Origin: Haloglomus salinum | Lineage (GTDB): Archaea; Halobacteriota; Halobacteria; Halobacteriales; Haloarculaceae | Reading direction: 5' to 3' | Length of the DNA stretch: 64,000 bases | Assembly: GCF_024298825.1 (NCBI RefSeq) | Contig: NZ_CP101153.1 | Location: 1,054,001 to 1,118,000, forward strand | Shown: piece by piece, positions 25,078 to 34,234 of the stretch | How the letters are laid out: the number at the start of each line of letters is the position of its first letter | Numbering within the stretch: the stretch's first letter is position 1 | Position numbers and translations under genes: made by a program | The notes under the pieces: model-generated | What the model saw: the letters and a program-made list of their open reading frames with translations, nothing else | Told to the model about the DNA's origin: nothing | Database searches by the model: none

Positions 25078-25371
25078 CGTCTCGCATACGCGCGCCGAAG
25101 GCGCGCGTTTCACTTACCGTCGGAGCAAGCTCCGACGACGTTCGGGCTGTCGCCCTCACCGGCCGGAGTGAGCGGAGCTCTCGTGAGCGAAGCGAACGAG
25201 GGCCGTGCCAGAGCTTGCTCTGGCTGAGCGAACGGAGGCCGGCATTTTTCTGAACGTTCTTTGGCGTCATCAGAACGCGTCGTGTTCTGATTGCCCGTGG
25301 AATCGCTCAGCGATTCCACGACGCCGAGTGGTACCCGAGCCGTCGAAGAAGCTCGTGTGAAAGAGCCCGTT
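25078..25371. repeat. Cluster of five perfect palindromes
   Basis: This gene-free stretch carries tandem stem-loops: 25088-25108 (acgcgcgcc-gaa-ggcgcgcgt), 25118-25137 (9-bp arms), 25207-25224 (gccagagc-tt-gctctggc), 25269-25291 (atcagaac/gttctgat), and 25296-25320 (12-bp arms around a single base). All are perfect inverted repeats with different arms, so they are not copies of one unit. It separates the broken lipoprotein gene and the SCP-2 gene, which face each other, so bidirectional termination is one plausible role. Confidence 0.6.
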
Positions 25372-25800
25372 TCAGTGCTTGTAGTTCGTCGGAATCGTGC
25401 TCGAGATGTCGGTGAGGTCGACCGCGGCCTCGGTGTACTGCATCACCTTCTGCATGTCCCCTTCCAGCTCGAAGACCCCGGACATCATCCCGTCGACAGC
25501 GCCGATATCGCCGTTGTTGAGGTCGATCCAGTCCGTGTACGCCCCCCGGAGCACGAAGCCGGCGTCGACCTCGTCCGGGTCGTCGACCTCCATCGCCTCG
25601 GTGGCCTCGCCGTCCTCCAGTCCGATGAAGAAGTACCGCGTCTCGGGCAGACGGCCGTCGGCCTCGATGACGTAGAGGAAATCACCGTTGAAGTCGACAC
25701 CCCACCCCGCGCCCGTCTCGGCGTAGCTCTCGCTGGCGTTGACGCGCTCCTTGTACTCCTTCATCCACTCCTCGCTGGGGAAGTCGAACTCCGCTGTCAT
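25372..25800 (-). CDS. SCP-2 sterol-carrier-like protein
   Basis: 142 residues, one SCP-2-like domain: FPSEEWMKEYKERVNASESYAE, FLYVIEADGRLPETRYFFIGL, the GAYTDWIDLNNGD loop and MSGVFELEGDMQKVMQYTEA. Such domains bind hydrophobic ligands in a tunnel; archaeal members have no known ligand and are often fused to or neighbours of lipid enzymes, none of which is evident here. Cytoplasmic. A TATA (gtttaacc) lies about 33 nt upstream. Confidence 0.85.
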   Translation of the reverse strand: MTAEFDFPSEEWMKEYKERVNASESYAETGAGWGVDFNGDFLYVIEADGRLPETRYFFIGLEDGEATEAMEVDDPDEVDAGFVLRGAYTDWIDLNNGDIGAVDGMMSGVFELEGDMQKVMQYTEAAVDLTDISSTIPTNYKH

Positions 25801-25829
25801 GGTGCGACGTACCGCACGTGTGGTCCGTG

Positions 25830-25837
25830 GTTAAACG
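25830..25837 (-). promoter_or_regulatory. TATA box of the SCP-2 gene
   Basis: Minus strand gtttaacc about 33 nt before the ATG at 25800, giving a very short 5' UTR. Confidence 0.5.
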
Positions 25838-25983
25838 TTCGGCCCTTCATACGACGTATCATTTAATCCAAAGTCGGACCGAGCGCGCGGTGGACAGTTC
25901 GGTCAGGGCAGGTGGGGTCGGTCGGAATCGCCGGAAACCGGCGGAGTAGCCGGTATAAACCGCCGGAGAGCACCCCCGCAACG

Positions 25984-25991
25984 CTTTATTA
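25984..25991 (+). promoter_or_regulatory. TATA box of the four-repeat membrane protein gene
   Basis: ctttatta centred about 35 nt upstream of the GTG at 26023; predicts transcription starting near 26014 and so excludes the in-frame GTG at 25993 as start. Confidence 0.5.
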
Positions 25992-26022
25992 GGTGGGGTT
26001 TACAAACGCTTGTAGACAGACA

Positions 26023-28059
26023 GTGACGCACAGCAACGTGTTTGGCCGTGCCGGGGTCGGTGGGAATCCCGGGCGCGGAGCGGACGGCCGGGTGGTGCTC
26101 GCGCTCCTCGGGGGACTCCTCGCGGGAGCACTGGCCGTGCTGGTGGCAACGGGCGTCGTCTCCGCACCCGACGGGATGGAGGGAATCCTGACGGCGGGGT
26201 CCGGAATGGCCATGAGCAGCGGGACGCAGAGTGCGACAGGGAACCGGAAACGGCGGGCGACGGCGTACGCCGGACTGACCGGCGCGCTGGCGGGAGCTGT
26301 GACGACCTACGTCGTCTCGGCGCTCCACCTCCGGTACATGGGAACCATCCTCCAGAGCGGGTCACCGACCCGTGGGATGTTCCTCTTCGGCGTCGTGGCG
26401 CTGGCGCTGACGGGCCTCTACACCGTCACCGGGGCGAAGTTCGTCGGCCGTGGTAGCGGGTTCGTCCGCCGGAGCGCGACGACGGGCCTCGCGTTCGGCG
26501 CCATCCTCGGCGGCCTGTTCAGTCTCTTCGTCGTGCCAGCGCTCATCGGAAGCACCCCGTCGAGCATCGATCCGGCGCCGACCGGCGTCGTCCTCGGCTG
26601 GGCCGTCTTCGGTCTGGTGATGGGAACGACCTACGCCAGCGTCCTCTCGGAGCAGCCGGTGCTCCCGGCGTACGTCCGCCGGAACGGGACCCGGGCCGTC
26701 GCGAGTTCACTCGCCGGCGTCTACCTCGGCGGCCTCGCGCTGCTCGTCATCCGCCCGCCGCATCTCCGCTTCGTCGGCACCATCATCGCCAGCGGGACCC
26801 AGCAGCGCGGGCTGGTCTTCCTCCTCCTCATCGGCCTGTTGCTGACGCTGACCGTCTCGCGTGTGGCCGGCCTGCGAGCCGAGCAGGCACCGTTCTCGAC
26901 CGGCGTCTTCGCCGGCATCGGCATGACCGTCTTCGGCCTGTTCGTCGTGCCCGCGCTCGTCAGCGCCATCGGTGGCTGGCCGCTGCAGGTGCCCATCGGC
27001 TACTTCCCCATCGCCTTCGGCTACTTCCTGTTCGGGCTCGGAACGGCCGCCGCGTACGGCCTGCTCCGGCGCCGCGAGATCGACCTCGTTACCGACATCC
27101 GCAGCACTGCGACCCTGAAGGGACTCCTGGCCGGCGGCACCGTCGGCGGCGTGCTGCTCTACATCCTCGCACAGCCGCACCTCCTCTGGCTGGGCACCAT
27201 CCTCCGGTCAGGTAGCACCGGGCGCGGCTTCCTCGCGTGGTTCATCGTCTGCCTGCCACTCGCGGTCATCATCGCAGCGGTCCCGGGACGCCGGTTCGAA
27301 GCCGGGACGAGCAGCTTCGACGCCGGCACCACGGGACTCATCTACGGCCTCGTGTACGCCATCGTCGCCGGCGCCGCGCTCGTGCCCACGGTCATCGACG
27401 GCGTGACCCCGCTCCAGCCGTATCCCGCGCCGTACGTCGGTCTGGGACTGCTCGCGTACGTCGCATTCGGCTTCGTGTTCGCCGCCGTCTACCGTGACAG
27501 CCTCCCGCTGGGTGAGCCACAGACCGACTTCGACGCCGTCGGCACCAGCGTCGGCTCGCGCCGCGCCCGTGCCTACCTGTTCGGCTCCGCCTTCGGCGGC
27601 CTCGTCGGTGGGCTCACCATCTACCACCTCGGCGGCCCGGTGTACATGCGCTACATCGGCTCGCTGTTCAAGATGGGTGGGAGCTTCGAGATGGCCTGGG
27701 TCGCGTGGTTCGTCCTCGCGCTGGTGCTGGGCCTCCTGTTCGTCGCGCTCCTGCGGAACAAGCTCGACGACTACGTCAACAGCCTCATCATGACCACCTC
27801 GCGGAACAAGGATTTACGCCAGCTCCTCCAGCCCGCACTGAAGCAAGCCTCGGTCACCACCACTGCGACGGCGGTCGGCCTGGCCTACGGCGTCGCGCTG
27901 GCGGTCGTCCTCGGGGCGGTGGGCCTGCCGCTGCTGGTCGAGAACCTCACCGCGTTCTCGATGGGGCCCGCCCCGAACCTCGACGGCGGTACGCTCCTCG
28001 GGTTCGTCCTCTACGGGGGCTTCCTCGGTGCCGGCTACGGACTCATGCTGGAGTTCTGA
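26023..28059 (+). CDS. Polytopic membrane protein built of four ~145-residue repeats
   Basis: 678 residues from GTG 26023 (26038 also possible). Not a family I recognise. Almost wholly hydrophobic, with about 16-18 membrane segments. Four units repeat: each has motif A, (R/W)(Y/F/L).G(T/S)(I/L)..SG...RG, at residues about 107, 252, 391 and 546 (YMGTILQSGSPTRG, FVGTIIASGTQQRG, WLGTILRSGSTGRG, YIGSLFKMGGSFEM), followed 50-60 residues later by motif B, a hydrophobic stretch ending VPAL or VPTV, a Pro-rich loop and an FG...G..Y helix. Conserved charged and Gly positions inside repeats suggest a transporter or channel-like fold. Single gene with own promoter and terminator. Confidence 0.75.
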   Translation: MTHSNVFGRAGVGGNPGRGADGRVVLALLGGLLAGALAVLVATGVVSAPDGMEGILTAGSGMAMSSGTQSATGNRKRRATAYAGLTGALAGAVTTYVVSALHLRYMGTILQSGSPTRGMFLFGVVALALTGLYTVTGAKFVGRGSGFVRRSATTGLAFGAILGGLFSLFVVPALIGSTPSSIDPAPTGVVLGWAVFGLVMGTTYASVLSEQPVLPAYVRRNGTRAVASSLAGVYLGGLALLVIRPPHLRFVGTIIASGTQQRGLVFLLLIGLLLTLTVSRVAGLRAEQAPFSTGVFAGIGMTVFGLFVVPALVSAIGGWPLQVPIGYFPIAFGYFLFGLGTAAAYGLLRRREIDLVTDIRSTATLKGLLAGGTVGGVLLYILAQPHLLWLGTILRSGSTGRGFLAWFIVCLPLAVIIAAVPGRRFEAGTSSFDAGTTGLIYGLVYAIVAGAALVPTVIDGVTPLQPYPAPYVGLGLLAYVAFGFVFAAVYRDSLPLGEPQTDFDAVGTSVGSRRARAYLFGSAFGGLVGGLTIYHLGGPVYMRYIGSLFKMGGSFEMAWVAWFVLALVLGLLFVALLRNKLDDYVNSLIMTTSRNKDLRQLLQPALKQASVTTTATAVGLAYGVALAVVLGAVGLPLLVENLTAFSMGPAPNLDGGTLLGFVLYGGFLGAGYGLMLEF

Positions 28060-28080
28060 GGAACGGCCCACGAAAGCAAC

Positions 28081-28108
28081 CTTCTTTCTTTTCGGCGCGC
28101 GAAAGAAG
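28081..28108 (+). terminator. Hairpin after the four-repeat membrane protein gene
   Basis: cttctttc (28081-28088) pairs perfectly with gaaagaag (28101-28108) across a 12-nt loop that starts with a T-rich tract, 21 nt after the stop codon. Confidence 0.5.
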
Positions 28109-28334
28109 CCCATATTCTGATAAAATTCAGTTTGTCGAATTATCGCGATAGTTCGGAGGCAACCGATACACTTCTCCAGCACCCTGATTCCTAAGTAGGA
28201 TACCGGGACCAGACGACGCGTGCCCTGACGAGTCGTCCCGGACCGCCGGCCCGGTCGGGGGGAACGCCACCCCTCGGCCGGTTCGACCAGTGCGGTGACC
28301 GGTCCGAGTTGCGGTCGCGGACACCGCCTGTTCG
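28109..28334. other. Gene-free convergent spacer with AT-rich patch and palindrome
   Basis: Both flanking genes end here, yet about 45 nt (28111-28155) are distinctly AT-rich and centre on tatcgcgata (28141-28150), extended to an 18-20 nt imperfect palindrome (cgaat.tatcgcgata.gttcg). A small TTG-initiated 20-codon frame exists but is not convincing. No other gene seen. Confidence 0.35.
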
Positions 28335-29327
28335 CTACTCGACCTCGATAGCGGCGCCCTCGTTCCGCGGTCGGGTGACCAGCACGTCGCCGTCGCTCCC
28401 GACCGCGTCGAGCGCTGCGTGGGCCGCCCGTTCGGCGTCGTCGGCCCGGTCGGCGTCCGTGAGCGCGTACACGGCCGGCCCCCACGACGACTGGCCGACG
28501 CCCGCGACCGCCGGCGATTCACGGAGTTCCTCGACCACCCGCCCGGCCGGCGGTCGGTAGACGCCACCCTGCTCGTCGGCGTACCACGCCCCGTTGAGCC
28601 GACCGAACTCCGCGACGGCGTCGCCGAAGGCTCCCAGTCGCCCCTCGGCCGCCGCGGGGAGCAGCCGCCGGACCGTCAGCGCCGCGAGGGCGTCCGCCAC
28701 CGACGGGTCCGCCGACTCCACGACCGCGCGCATGCTGTCGTCCTCGTCGCTCCCGTGGCGTCCCTGTTCGGCGTCGGGGAGCGCGAGGACGACGCGCCAC
28801 TCGGTCGGGAGCGCGTGCCGCGCCAGCACCGCCGGAACGGTCCAGTCGCCCTGCTCGGGCGGCCGGGTGGTGAACCGCTCGGTCGGGTGGCCCGCGTCGA
28901 CGACGAAGCCGCCACACTCGAACGCGGCGACTCCAACGCCCGACCGGCCGCCCCGGCCCAGCGCGGGCGCGCGTTCCCGGGGGCACACCTTGCGGTCGTG
29001 GGCCCGGGCGACGGCTGCCAGCGTCGCCAGCGCCGTCGCCGTCCCACTCCCGAGGCCCGCGTGCCGCGGGAGCGTCGCCTCGACCGCCAGTTCGACTCCT
29101 GGAACGCCGAGCAGCTCGCAGGCCGTCGTCGCGTACGCCCGGACCTCGTCGGTATCGACCCCGTCGCCGTTCGCACGACAGGCCACCGTCTCTGCCGGCG
29201 TCGCCGAGAGCCGGACCCGCGGCTCCGCGAGTGCCAGCCCGACACCCCCGTAGAGGCGCTCGTGTGCAAGCGAGAGGTTGCCGAAGCCGACGTGGAGCCG
29301 CGCGCCAGTCGAGACGGTTGCCCGCAT
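28335..29327 (-). CDS. Beta-ribofuranosylaminobenzene 5'-phosphate synthase-like GHMP protein
   Basis: 330 residues from the ATG at 29327 (MRATVSTGARLHVGFGNLSL). GHMP-kinase superfamily with ATP-type loop LPRHAGLGSGTATALATLAAV (about 96-116) and C-terminal SSWGPAVYAL. This matches the beta-RFAP synthase family, the first enzyme of methanopterin synthesis in methanogens (4-hydroxybenzoate/4-aminobenzoate + PRPP). Haloarchaea use folates, so the real reaction may be another PRPP-dependent aromatic ribosylation. Cytoplasmic. It is divergent from ilvD with 108 nt between starts. Confidence 0.85.
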   Translation of the reverse strand: MRATVSTGARLHVGFGNLSLAHERLYGGVGLALAEPRVRLSATPAETVACRANGDGVDTDEVRAYATTACELLGVPGVELAVEATLPRHAGLGSGTATALATLAAVARAHDRKVCPRERAPALGRGGRSGVGVAAFECGGFVVDAGHPTERFTTRPPEQGDWTVPAVLARHALPTEWRVVLALPDAEQGRHGSDEDDSMRAVVESADPSVADALAALTVRRLLPAAAEGRLGAFGDAVAEFGRLNGAWYADEQGGVYRPPAGRVVEELRESPAVAGVGQSSWGPAVYALTDADRADDAERAAHAALDAVGSDGDVLVTRPRNEGAAIEVE

Positions 29328-29405
29328 CGTCCGGGCGTGGGCGGCCCGCCGACAAGCGGCTTTCGACCGGCCGGCGTACGGGCAGAACTCGCCCCCTCTC
29401 GCGGA

Positions 29406-29413
29406 ACTTAACC
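29406..29413 (+). promoter_or_regulatory. TATA box of ilvD
   Basis: acttaacc centred about 27 nt before the ilvD ATG at 29436; leaderless. Confidence 0.55.
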
Positions 29414-29435
29414 CCGTGCGCGACAATCGGCCAGC

Positions 29436-31202
29436 ATGAGCCAGCAACGCCCCCGCCGCACCGAGGACGACGACGCGGTCGGCCCCGACGACGAGAAACC
29501 CGAGAACCTGCGGTCACGCGAGGTGACCGAGGGCGCCGAGCGGGCGCCCCACCGCGCGATGTTCCGCGCGATGGGGTTCGACGACGAGGACCTCACCTCC
29601 CCGATGGTCGGCGTCGCCAATCCGGCCGCCGACATCACACCCTGCAACGTCCACCTCGACGATGTGGCGCAGTCGGCGGTCGACGGTATCGACACCGCGG
29701 GCGGGATGCCCATCGAGTTCGGCACCATCACCATCTCGGACGCCATCTCGATGGGCACCGAGGGGATGAAGGCCTCGCTCATCAGCCGCGAGGTCATCGC
29801 CGACTCCGTCGAACTCGTCTCCTTCGGCGAGCGCATGGACGCTCTCGTCACGGTCGCGGGCTGTGACAAGAACCTCCCCGGGATGATGATGGCCGCCATC
29901 CGGACGGACCTGCCCAGCGTCTTCCTCTACGGCGGCTCCATCATGCCCGGCCAGCACGAGGGGCGCGACGTGACCATCGTCAACGTGTTCGAGGGGGTCG
30001 GCGCGTACGCCGAAGGCGACATGTCGGGCGAGGAACTGGACGACCTCGAACGGCACGCCTGCCCCGGCGCCGGGTCGTGTGGTGGGATGTACACCGCCAA
30101 CACGATGGCCTCCATCAGCGAGGCGCTCGGGCTGGCGCCACTGGGGTCGGCGTCGGCGCCCGCCGAGGCCGAGGAGCGCTACGCGGTCGCCGAGCGCGCC
30201 GGCGACCTGGTTCTGGAGTGCGTGCAGGAGGACCGCCGGCCCTCGGACATCCTCACGAAGGAGTCGTTCGAGAACGCCATCGCGCTCCAGACCGCCATCG
30301 GCGGCTCGACCAACGCCGTGCTCCACCTGCTCGCACTGGCTGCCGAGGCCGACGTCGACCTCGACATCGAGGACTTCGACCGCATCAGCCGACAGACGCC
30401 GAAGATCGCTGACCTCTCGCCCGGCGGCACGCACGTGATGAACGACCTCCACGAGGTCGGCGGCGTCCCCGTGGTCGTCCGTCGCCTGCTGGAGGCAGGG
30501 CTGTTCCACGGCGACCAGCTGACGGTCACGGGCCGCACCATCGCCGAAGAGCTCGATGAGCTGGACCTGCCCGACGACGAGGAGATCGACGCCGAGTTCC
30601 TCTACACGGTCGACGAGCCGAAGTACCCAGAGGGCGCCATCAAGATCCTCACCGGCAACCTCGCTCCCGACGGCGCCGTCCTGAAGGCGACCGGGCAGGA
30701 CGAGTTCCACCACGAGGGGCCCGCCCGCATCTTCGAGGACGAGGAGGACGCGATGCGCTACGTGCAGGAGGGCCACATCGAGTCGGGCGACGTCATCGTC
30801 ATCCGGAACGAGGGGCCCCGCGGCGGGCCCGGGATGCGCGAGATGCTCGGCGTCACGGCCGCCGTCGTCGGCGCCGGTCACGAGGACGACGTGGCGCTGC
30901 TGACGGACGGCCGCTTCTCGGGGGGGACCCGCGGCCCGATGATCGGCCACGTCGCGCCCGAGGCGTTCGTCGGCGGCCCCATCGCCGCGCTGGAGGACGG
31001 GGACGTGGTCACCGTCGACATCCCGGACCGCACCATCGAGGTCGACCTGACCGACGAGGAACTGGAGCAGCGGCTGGAGGACTGGGACCAGCCCGAACCG
31101 GCCTACGACAGCGGTGTCCTCGCGAAGTACGGCTTCGCCTTCGATTCGGCGGCGAACGGCGCCGTCACCAACCCGGGCGTCAGGCGATCGGACGACCGGT
31201 AG
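29436..31202 (+). CDS. ilvD: Dihydroxy-acid dehydratase
   Basis: 588 residues, full length. The iron-sulphur cluster cysteines are present: ITPCNVHL (Cys70), [11 protein letters not shown] (about 143) and the [17 protein letters not shown] segment (about 208-224). Also [12 protein letters not shown] and the C-terminal [13 protein letters not shown], hallmarks of the IlvD/EDD family. Dehydrates dihydroxy acids to 2-keto acids for valine, isoleucine, leucine and CoA synthesis. The extended acidic N terminus (1-32) is a halophile feature. No other branched-chain gene adjacent. Confidence 0.97.
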   Translation: MSQQRPRRTEDDDAVGPDDEKPENLRSREVTEGAERAPHRAMFRAMGFDDEDLTSPMVGVANPAADITPCNVHLDDVAQSAVDGIDTAGGMPIEFGTITISDAISMGTEGMKASLISREVIADSVELVSFGERMDALVTVAGCDKNLPGMMMAAIRTDLPSVFLYGGSIMPGQHEGRDVTIVNVFEGVGAYAEGDMSGEELDDLERHACPGAGSCGGMYTANTMASISEALGLAPLGSASAPAEAEERYAVAERAGDLVLECVQEDRRPSDILTKESFENAIALQTAIGGSTNAVLHLLALAAEADVDLDIEDFDRISRQTPKIADLSPGGTHVMNDLHEVGGVPVVVRRLLEAGLFHGDQLTVTGRTIAEELDELDLPDDEEIDAEFLYTVDEPKYPEGAIKILTGNLAPDGAVLKATGQDEFHHEGPARIFEDEEDAMRYVQEGHIESGDVIVIRNEGPRGGPGMREMLGVTAAVVGAGHEDDVALLTDGRFSGGTRGPMIGHVAPEAFVGGPIAALEDGDVVTVDIPDRTIEVDLTDEELEQRLEDWDQPEPAYDSGVLAKYGFAFDSAANGAVTNPGVRRSDDR

Positions 31203-31281
31203 GCAGCCCCATCGAGAGCGGGGCGACGTGACGGCGCCCGGCGATTCGACGAGTGGGCCAGCGCGATAGGCGTCCTCTGTC

Positions 31282-31473
31282 TCACCGCAGACTCGGCCGC
31301 GAGATGGCCACCGTCGAGGCGAGCCACGCGCCCGACTCCTCACGCCCGGACTCGTAGATGCGGATGCCGTCGTCGCTCTCCCGGGACTCGTACCCCTCGT
31401 AGGCCGCCGCACCCGGACCCACGGTCGGGTAGCGCTCCATCTCGCCCTCGCCGTCCCGCGAACTGCTGGACAT
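31282..31473 (-). CDS. Small haloarchaeal protein (DUF7331-like)
   Basis: 63 residues, no cysteine, acidic/polar: ERYPTVGPGAAAYEGYESRE, then GIRIYESGREESGAWLASTVAISR. The pattern of (Y-D/E)-rich repeats ending in a W/AWL..TVA.S strand is seen in a widespread small haloarchaeal family (DUF7331, number from memory) of unknown role. A taac/ttaac-rich element lies about 40 nt upstream. Convergent with ilvD. Confidence 0.6.
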   Translation of the reverse strand: MSSSSRDGEGEMERYPTVGPGAAAYEGYESRESDDGIRIYESGREESGAWLASTVAISRPSLR

Positions 31474-31594
31474 CTGTCTCGAACTCCCTGCACCGGCCCT
31501 CGACCCATCTCTTGTTAAGTGTTGTCACACAGCATGACGTATGTCAGACGCGGGGGTCGGCGCGCAAAAGAAGTGAGAAGGGTCGGTCGGCCGC

Positions 31595-33643
31595 TCAGTG
31601 CTGGCGGCGGGCGAGGAGGGCCGCCGCGACGAGTGCGACGAGCGCTGCCACGGCGCCGAAGCCGGGCTGACCGTCGCTGGAGGTGCCGCCGTCGCCACCG
31701 TCACCGCCATCACCGCCGCCCGCGGTGGGCGTCGGGGTCGGTGCCTCGAGCCCGAGGTAGTCGTACGCGCGCTCGGTCTCCATCTCGGGGAACGAGCGGT
31801 CGTACGACCCGGGCATGTTGACGGTGGTGTCCTCGTCGACCACGGAGAGTTCGCGGACGGCGCTCTCACCGGCGCCGGCCTCGACTGCACCCGTGACGTA
31901 GACGTACTGGTTCAGCGAGCCGCTCTCGTTGGACCGGCCGACGACCTGACTGACCGAGAGGTCGAGCCGACCGGACTGCTGGAGCACGTCGCGGAACGCG
32001 GCCATGTCCTCGAACTTCGCGCCCGCCTCGAAGGTGACGTTCCCTTCGCTGACGCTGACGTCGGTGCGGGCCTTCTGGAAGCCAGCCTCGCGGAAGGCGC
32101 GGACGAACTGTCGGGCCTGTTCGACGTCCTCGTCGGTCGCGTTCTGGGTCTCCGTCGCGTTGAGGAACTGGTCGACGGCGGTGTCGACGAGGTCCTCCTG
32201 CTCGACGCTGAGCGACCCGTTCGCGACGATCTGGTCACCCGACGTATCGGCGGCCAGCGAGAACTCCTGGTTCGCGACCGGAATGTCGCGGCTCTGGAGT
32301 TCGCTCACGTAGGCCCCCCAGTTCTCCGTCCGGGACTGGGCCTGCAGCTCGATGACCGCCAGCGAGCTGGACTCCAGAGTGTGCGAGGCACTCAGCGAGT
32401 ACGTCCGAGTGAGGTCGGCGGCCTGCTGAGCTTCGATCTGTGCGCGGAGCGTTTCGAGCTGGTCCGGCTGGACGGGAGGGACCTCCTGCTCCGGCGGCGA
32501 GTACGCTGCCGCCGCATCGAGGCCGGCCAGCAGGGCGTCGTTGTAGTTCTCGAGCTGGAAGTCGAAGCTGCCCTCGACGGACTGGGCCTGCATCCGGAAG
32601 TCAGCCGCGATGCGCTCGATCTCCAGCTGCGTCACGTTCGCGGCGATGCCCGATGCGGCCTCGCGCGAGAGGTTGAACTGCTCGGAGTTGGCGAGGTAGG
32701 CCGCCGCCTGCCGTTCCAGCCCCTCGTCGACGCCCTCGTACTCGACCGTGTAGTCCACGTCGAGCCGGTAGACGCCACGCTGGCTGGCGTTGGCGAAGGC
32801 GTAGGAGTTCAGCGTGACCGTGGCACTACCACCGAGCTGCTCGGCGACGCTCGCGTAGCGCTGTCGGATGGTCTGCCGGGCGCGCTCCTCGGTGTCCCAC
32901 TGGTCCTTCGAGAATTCGCGGATGGTCTGGTTCTGGGCTGCCTCCAGCGTGTACGTGCCCTCACCCTCGACCAGTTCGAAGGAGCCCGACATCGGCTGAC
33001 CGAGCTGCGTCGACGTCTGGGCGTTCAGGCTCCCGGTGGCATCGAACGAGTTCGGCGCGACCGTCGCCTCTAGCGACGTGTCGGCGGACTCGACGAGCCG
33101 CAGCGACGGCGCACTCCGTGTGGCGACAGCCACCCGGCCGTCCGCGTCGAAGCGGTTGTTCTCCTGGGTCCGGACGGCGTCGACCGTGAGGCTCAGGTCC
33201 TCGATGGCCTGCGGGCGGACAGTCGTCAGTTCACCCTCGGCAGTCAGGGCACCGGGCTCGAGCACTGCCTGCGCCGACCCCGTCGCGTTCGGGGTCTCCT
33301 CGAGGTCGCTCACGATGAGCCCGTAGAAGATGCCCTGCCCGACATGGAGCCCGTACTCGCCGTTCGTCAGTTCGGATTCCGTGCCGGTCTCCTGTTCGGT
33401 CTCGTCCTCGTAGTAGAGGATGGCGTCGCCGTTCTCCTTGACGTAGATCTCATCGGCGACGTCGAGTGTCTGATTGCCGGTACTGTCGTCGTCCTCCTGA
33501 AGGGACTGCTGCGCCGGGTCGTCCGCTGCCGCGACTGCAGCACCGGCACCCGCACCGATGGCCATACTCGAGACCATCAGCAGGGCGACCAGTGCAACAA
33601 CCACCCGTCGCCAGTACCCCGCGGAGGGAGTTGCGTCATCCAT
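31595..33643 (-). CDS. PGF-CTERM surface protein
   Basis: 682 residues from the ATG at 33643. N-terminal Sec-type signal (about residues 12-38, VVVALVALLMVSSMAIG...AAA). The secreted part is Asn/Gln/Thr-rich with more than ten N-glycosylation sequons and no cysteine; it has a long beta-rich body, with helical tracts (DQFLNATETQNATDEDVEQ). At the C terminus are a Thr/Pro/Gly linker (TPTPTAGGGDGGDGG), the PGF tripeptide (GQPGFGAV), a membrane helix and a final RRQH: the PGF-CTERM signal cleaved and lipid-modified by archaeosortase A. Hence a lipid-anchored S-layer-associated protein of unknown function. Confidence 0.85.
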   Translation of the reverse strand: MDDATPSAGYWRRVVVALVALLMVSSMAIGAGAGAAVAAADDPAQQSLQEDDDSTGNQTLDVADEIYVKENGDAILYYEDETEQETGTESELTNGEYGLHVGQGIFYGLIVSDLEETPNATGSAQAVLEPGALTAEGELTTVRPQAIEDLSLTVDAVRTQENNRFDADGRVAVATRSAPSLRLVESADTSLEATVAPNSFDATGSLNAQTSTQLGQPMSGSFELVEGEGTYTLEAAQNQTIREFSKDQWDTEERARQTIRQRYASVAEQLGGSATVTLNSYAFANASQRGVYRLDVDYTVEYEGVDEGLERQAAAYLANSEQFNLSREAASGIAANVTQLEIERIAADFRMQAQSVEGSFDFQLENYNDALLAGLDAAAAYSPPEQEVPPVQPDQLETLRAQIEAQQAADLTRTYSLSASHTLESSSLAVIELQAQSRTENWGAYVSELQSRDIPVANQEFSLAADTSGDQIVANGSLSVEQEDLVDTAVDQFLNATETQNATDEDVEQARQFVRAFREAGFQKARTDVSVSEGNVTFEAGAKFEDMAAFRDVLQQSGRLDLSVSQVVGRSNESGSLNQYVYVTGAVEAGAGESAVRELSVVDEDTTVNMPGSYDRSFPEMETERAYDYLGLEAPTPTPTAGGGDGGDGGDGGTSSDGQPGFGAVAALVALVAAALLARRQH

Positions 33644-33908
33644 TGTATTGTCACCTGTCGACCCCGTGGTTACACGGCAGGCCCCCGGAGACGTGACAGC
33701 AGTCACGCGGGTAGGGGATGGGGACCGGCGTCCTCGATTTCGGACGCGTTCGTCAACCGGTTCTAGCTGTCCCTACATAAACATTCGTGGGATGGAGTGA
33801 CGATAGCAACCAGTAACCAACCGACACCACCACCAGCGACCGCCGCCTCCAGGCACCACCCGGACGGCGCCGGAAGGAGTATCCCCCGCTCGCACCTATG
33901 GATGGGTG
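33644..33908. other. Intergenic spacer upstream of the PGF-CTERM gene
   Basis: No gene seen. Minus-strand gtttatgtag near 33775-33783 is a plausible TATA for the PGF-CTERM gene with a 5' UTR of about 105 nt; nothing closer looks convincing. Confidence 0.3.
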
Positions 33909-34175
33909 ATGGACCCGTTCTCGGTGGTCGTCGAGGAGGACGACGACGCGGGCGAGCGTCTCGCGGACGGCGTAGGGTCACTATCGTCGGGGACCTTCCG
34001 GGCGTTCGTCGTGGCCCTGCTGCTCGCGCAGGCGGGCCTGTTCGCGGCGAGTCTGGGGCTCCTGCTGGGCTGGTTCCGGGCACAGTGGCTGCTGGGCGGC
34101 GCGCTCTTCATCGGCGGTATCGTGGCGCTGGCGGCGACGGTCGGAATCGTCCGCTGGCACGCGCGACAGTCCTGA
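33909..34175 (+). CDS. Small two-helix membrane protein (DUF7322-like)
   Basis: 88 residues from the ATG at 33909 (a GTG three bases upstream is also in frame). Acidic N terminus (MDPFSVVVEEDDDAGERLA) then two membrane helices (AFVVALLLAQAGLFAASLGLL and LLGGALFIGGIVALAATVGI) and a short basic tail (VRWHARQS). Resembles a conserved haloarchaeal family (DUF7322, from memory). Role unknown. Confidence 0.75.
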   Translation: MDPFSVVVEEDDDAGERLADGVGSLSSGTFRAFVVALLLAQAGLFAASLGLLLGWFRAQWLLGGALFIGGIVALAATVGIVRWHARQS

Positions 34176-34234
34176 GACGGCCGGTCCTGGCGCCGTCGTC
34201 CACGCAGAACCGTCGAGACCCGGAGACCACCCGC

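Noticed and set aside
25088-25320. CRISPR-like array
   Set aside because: Each palindrome has a different sequence and spacing; there is no repeated unit or spacer and no cas gene.
28127-28567. Minus-strand 146-codon ORF after the GHMP gene
   Set aside because: Most of it is out of frame within the GHMP gene and the tail is spacer.
29514-31508. Minus-strand 664-codon ORF over ilvD
   Set aside because: Antisense to a full-length ilvD with all cysteine motifs.
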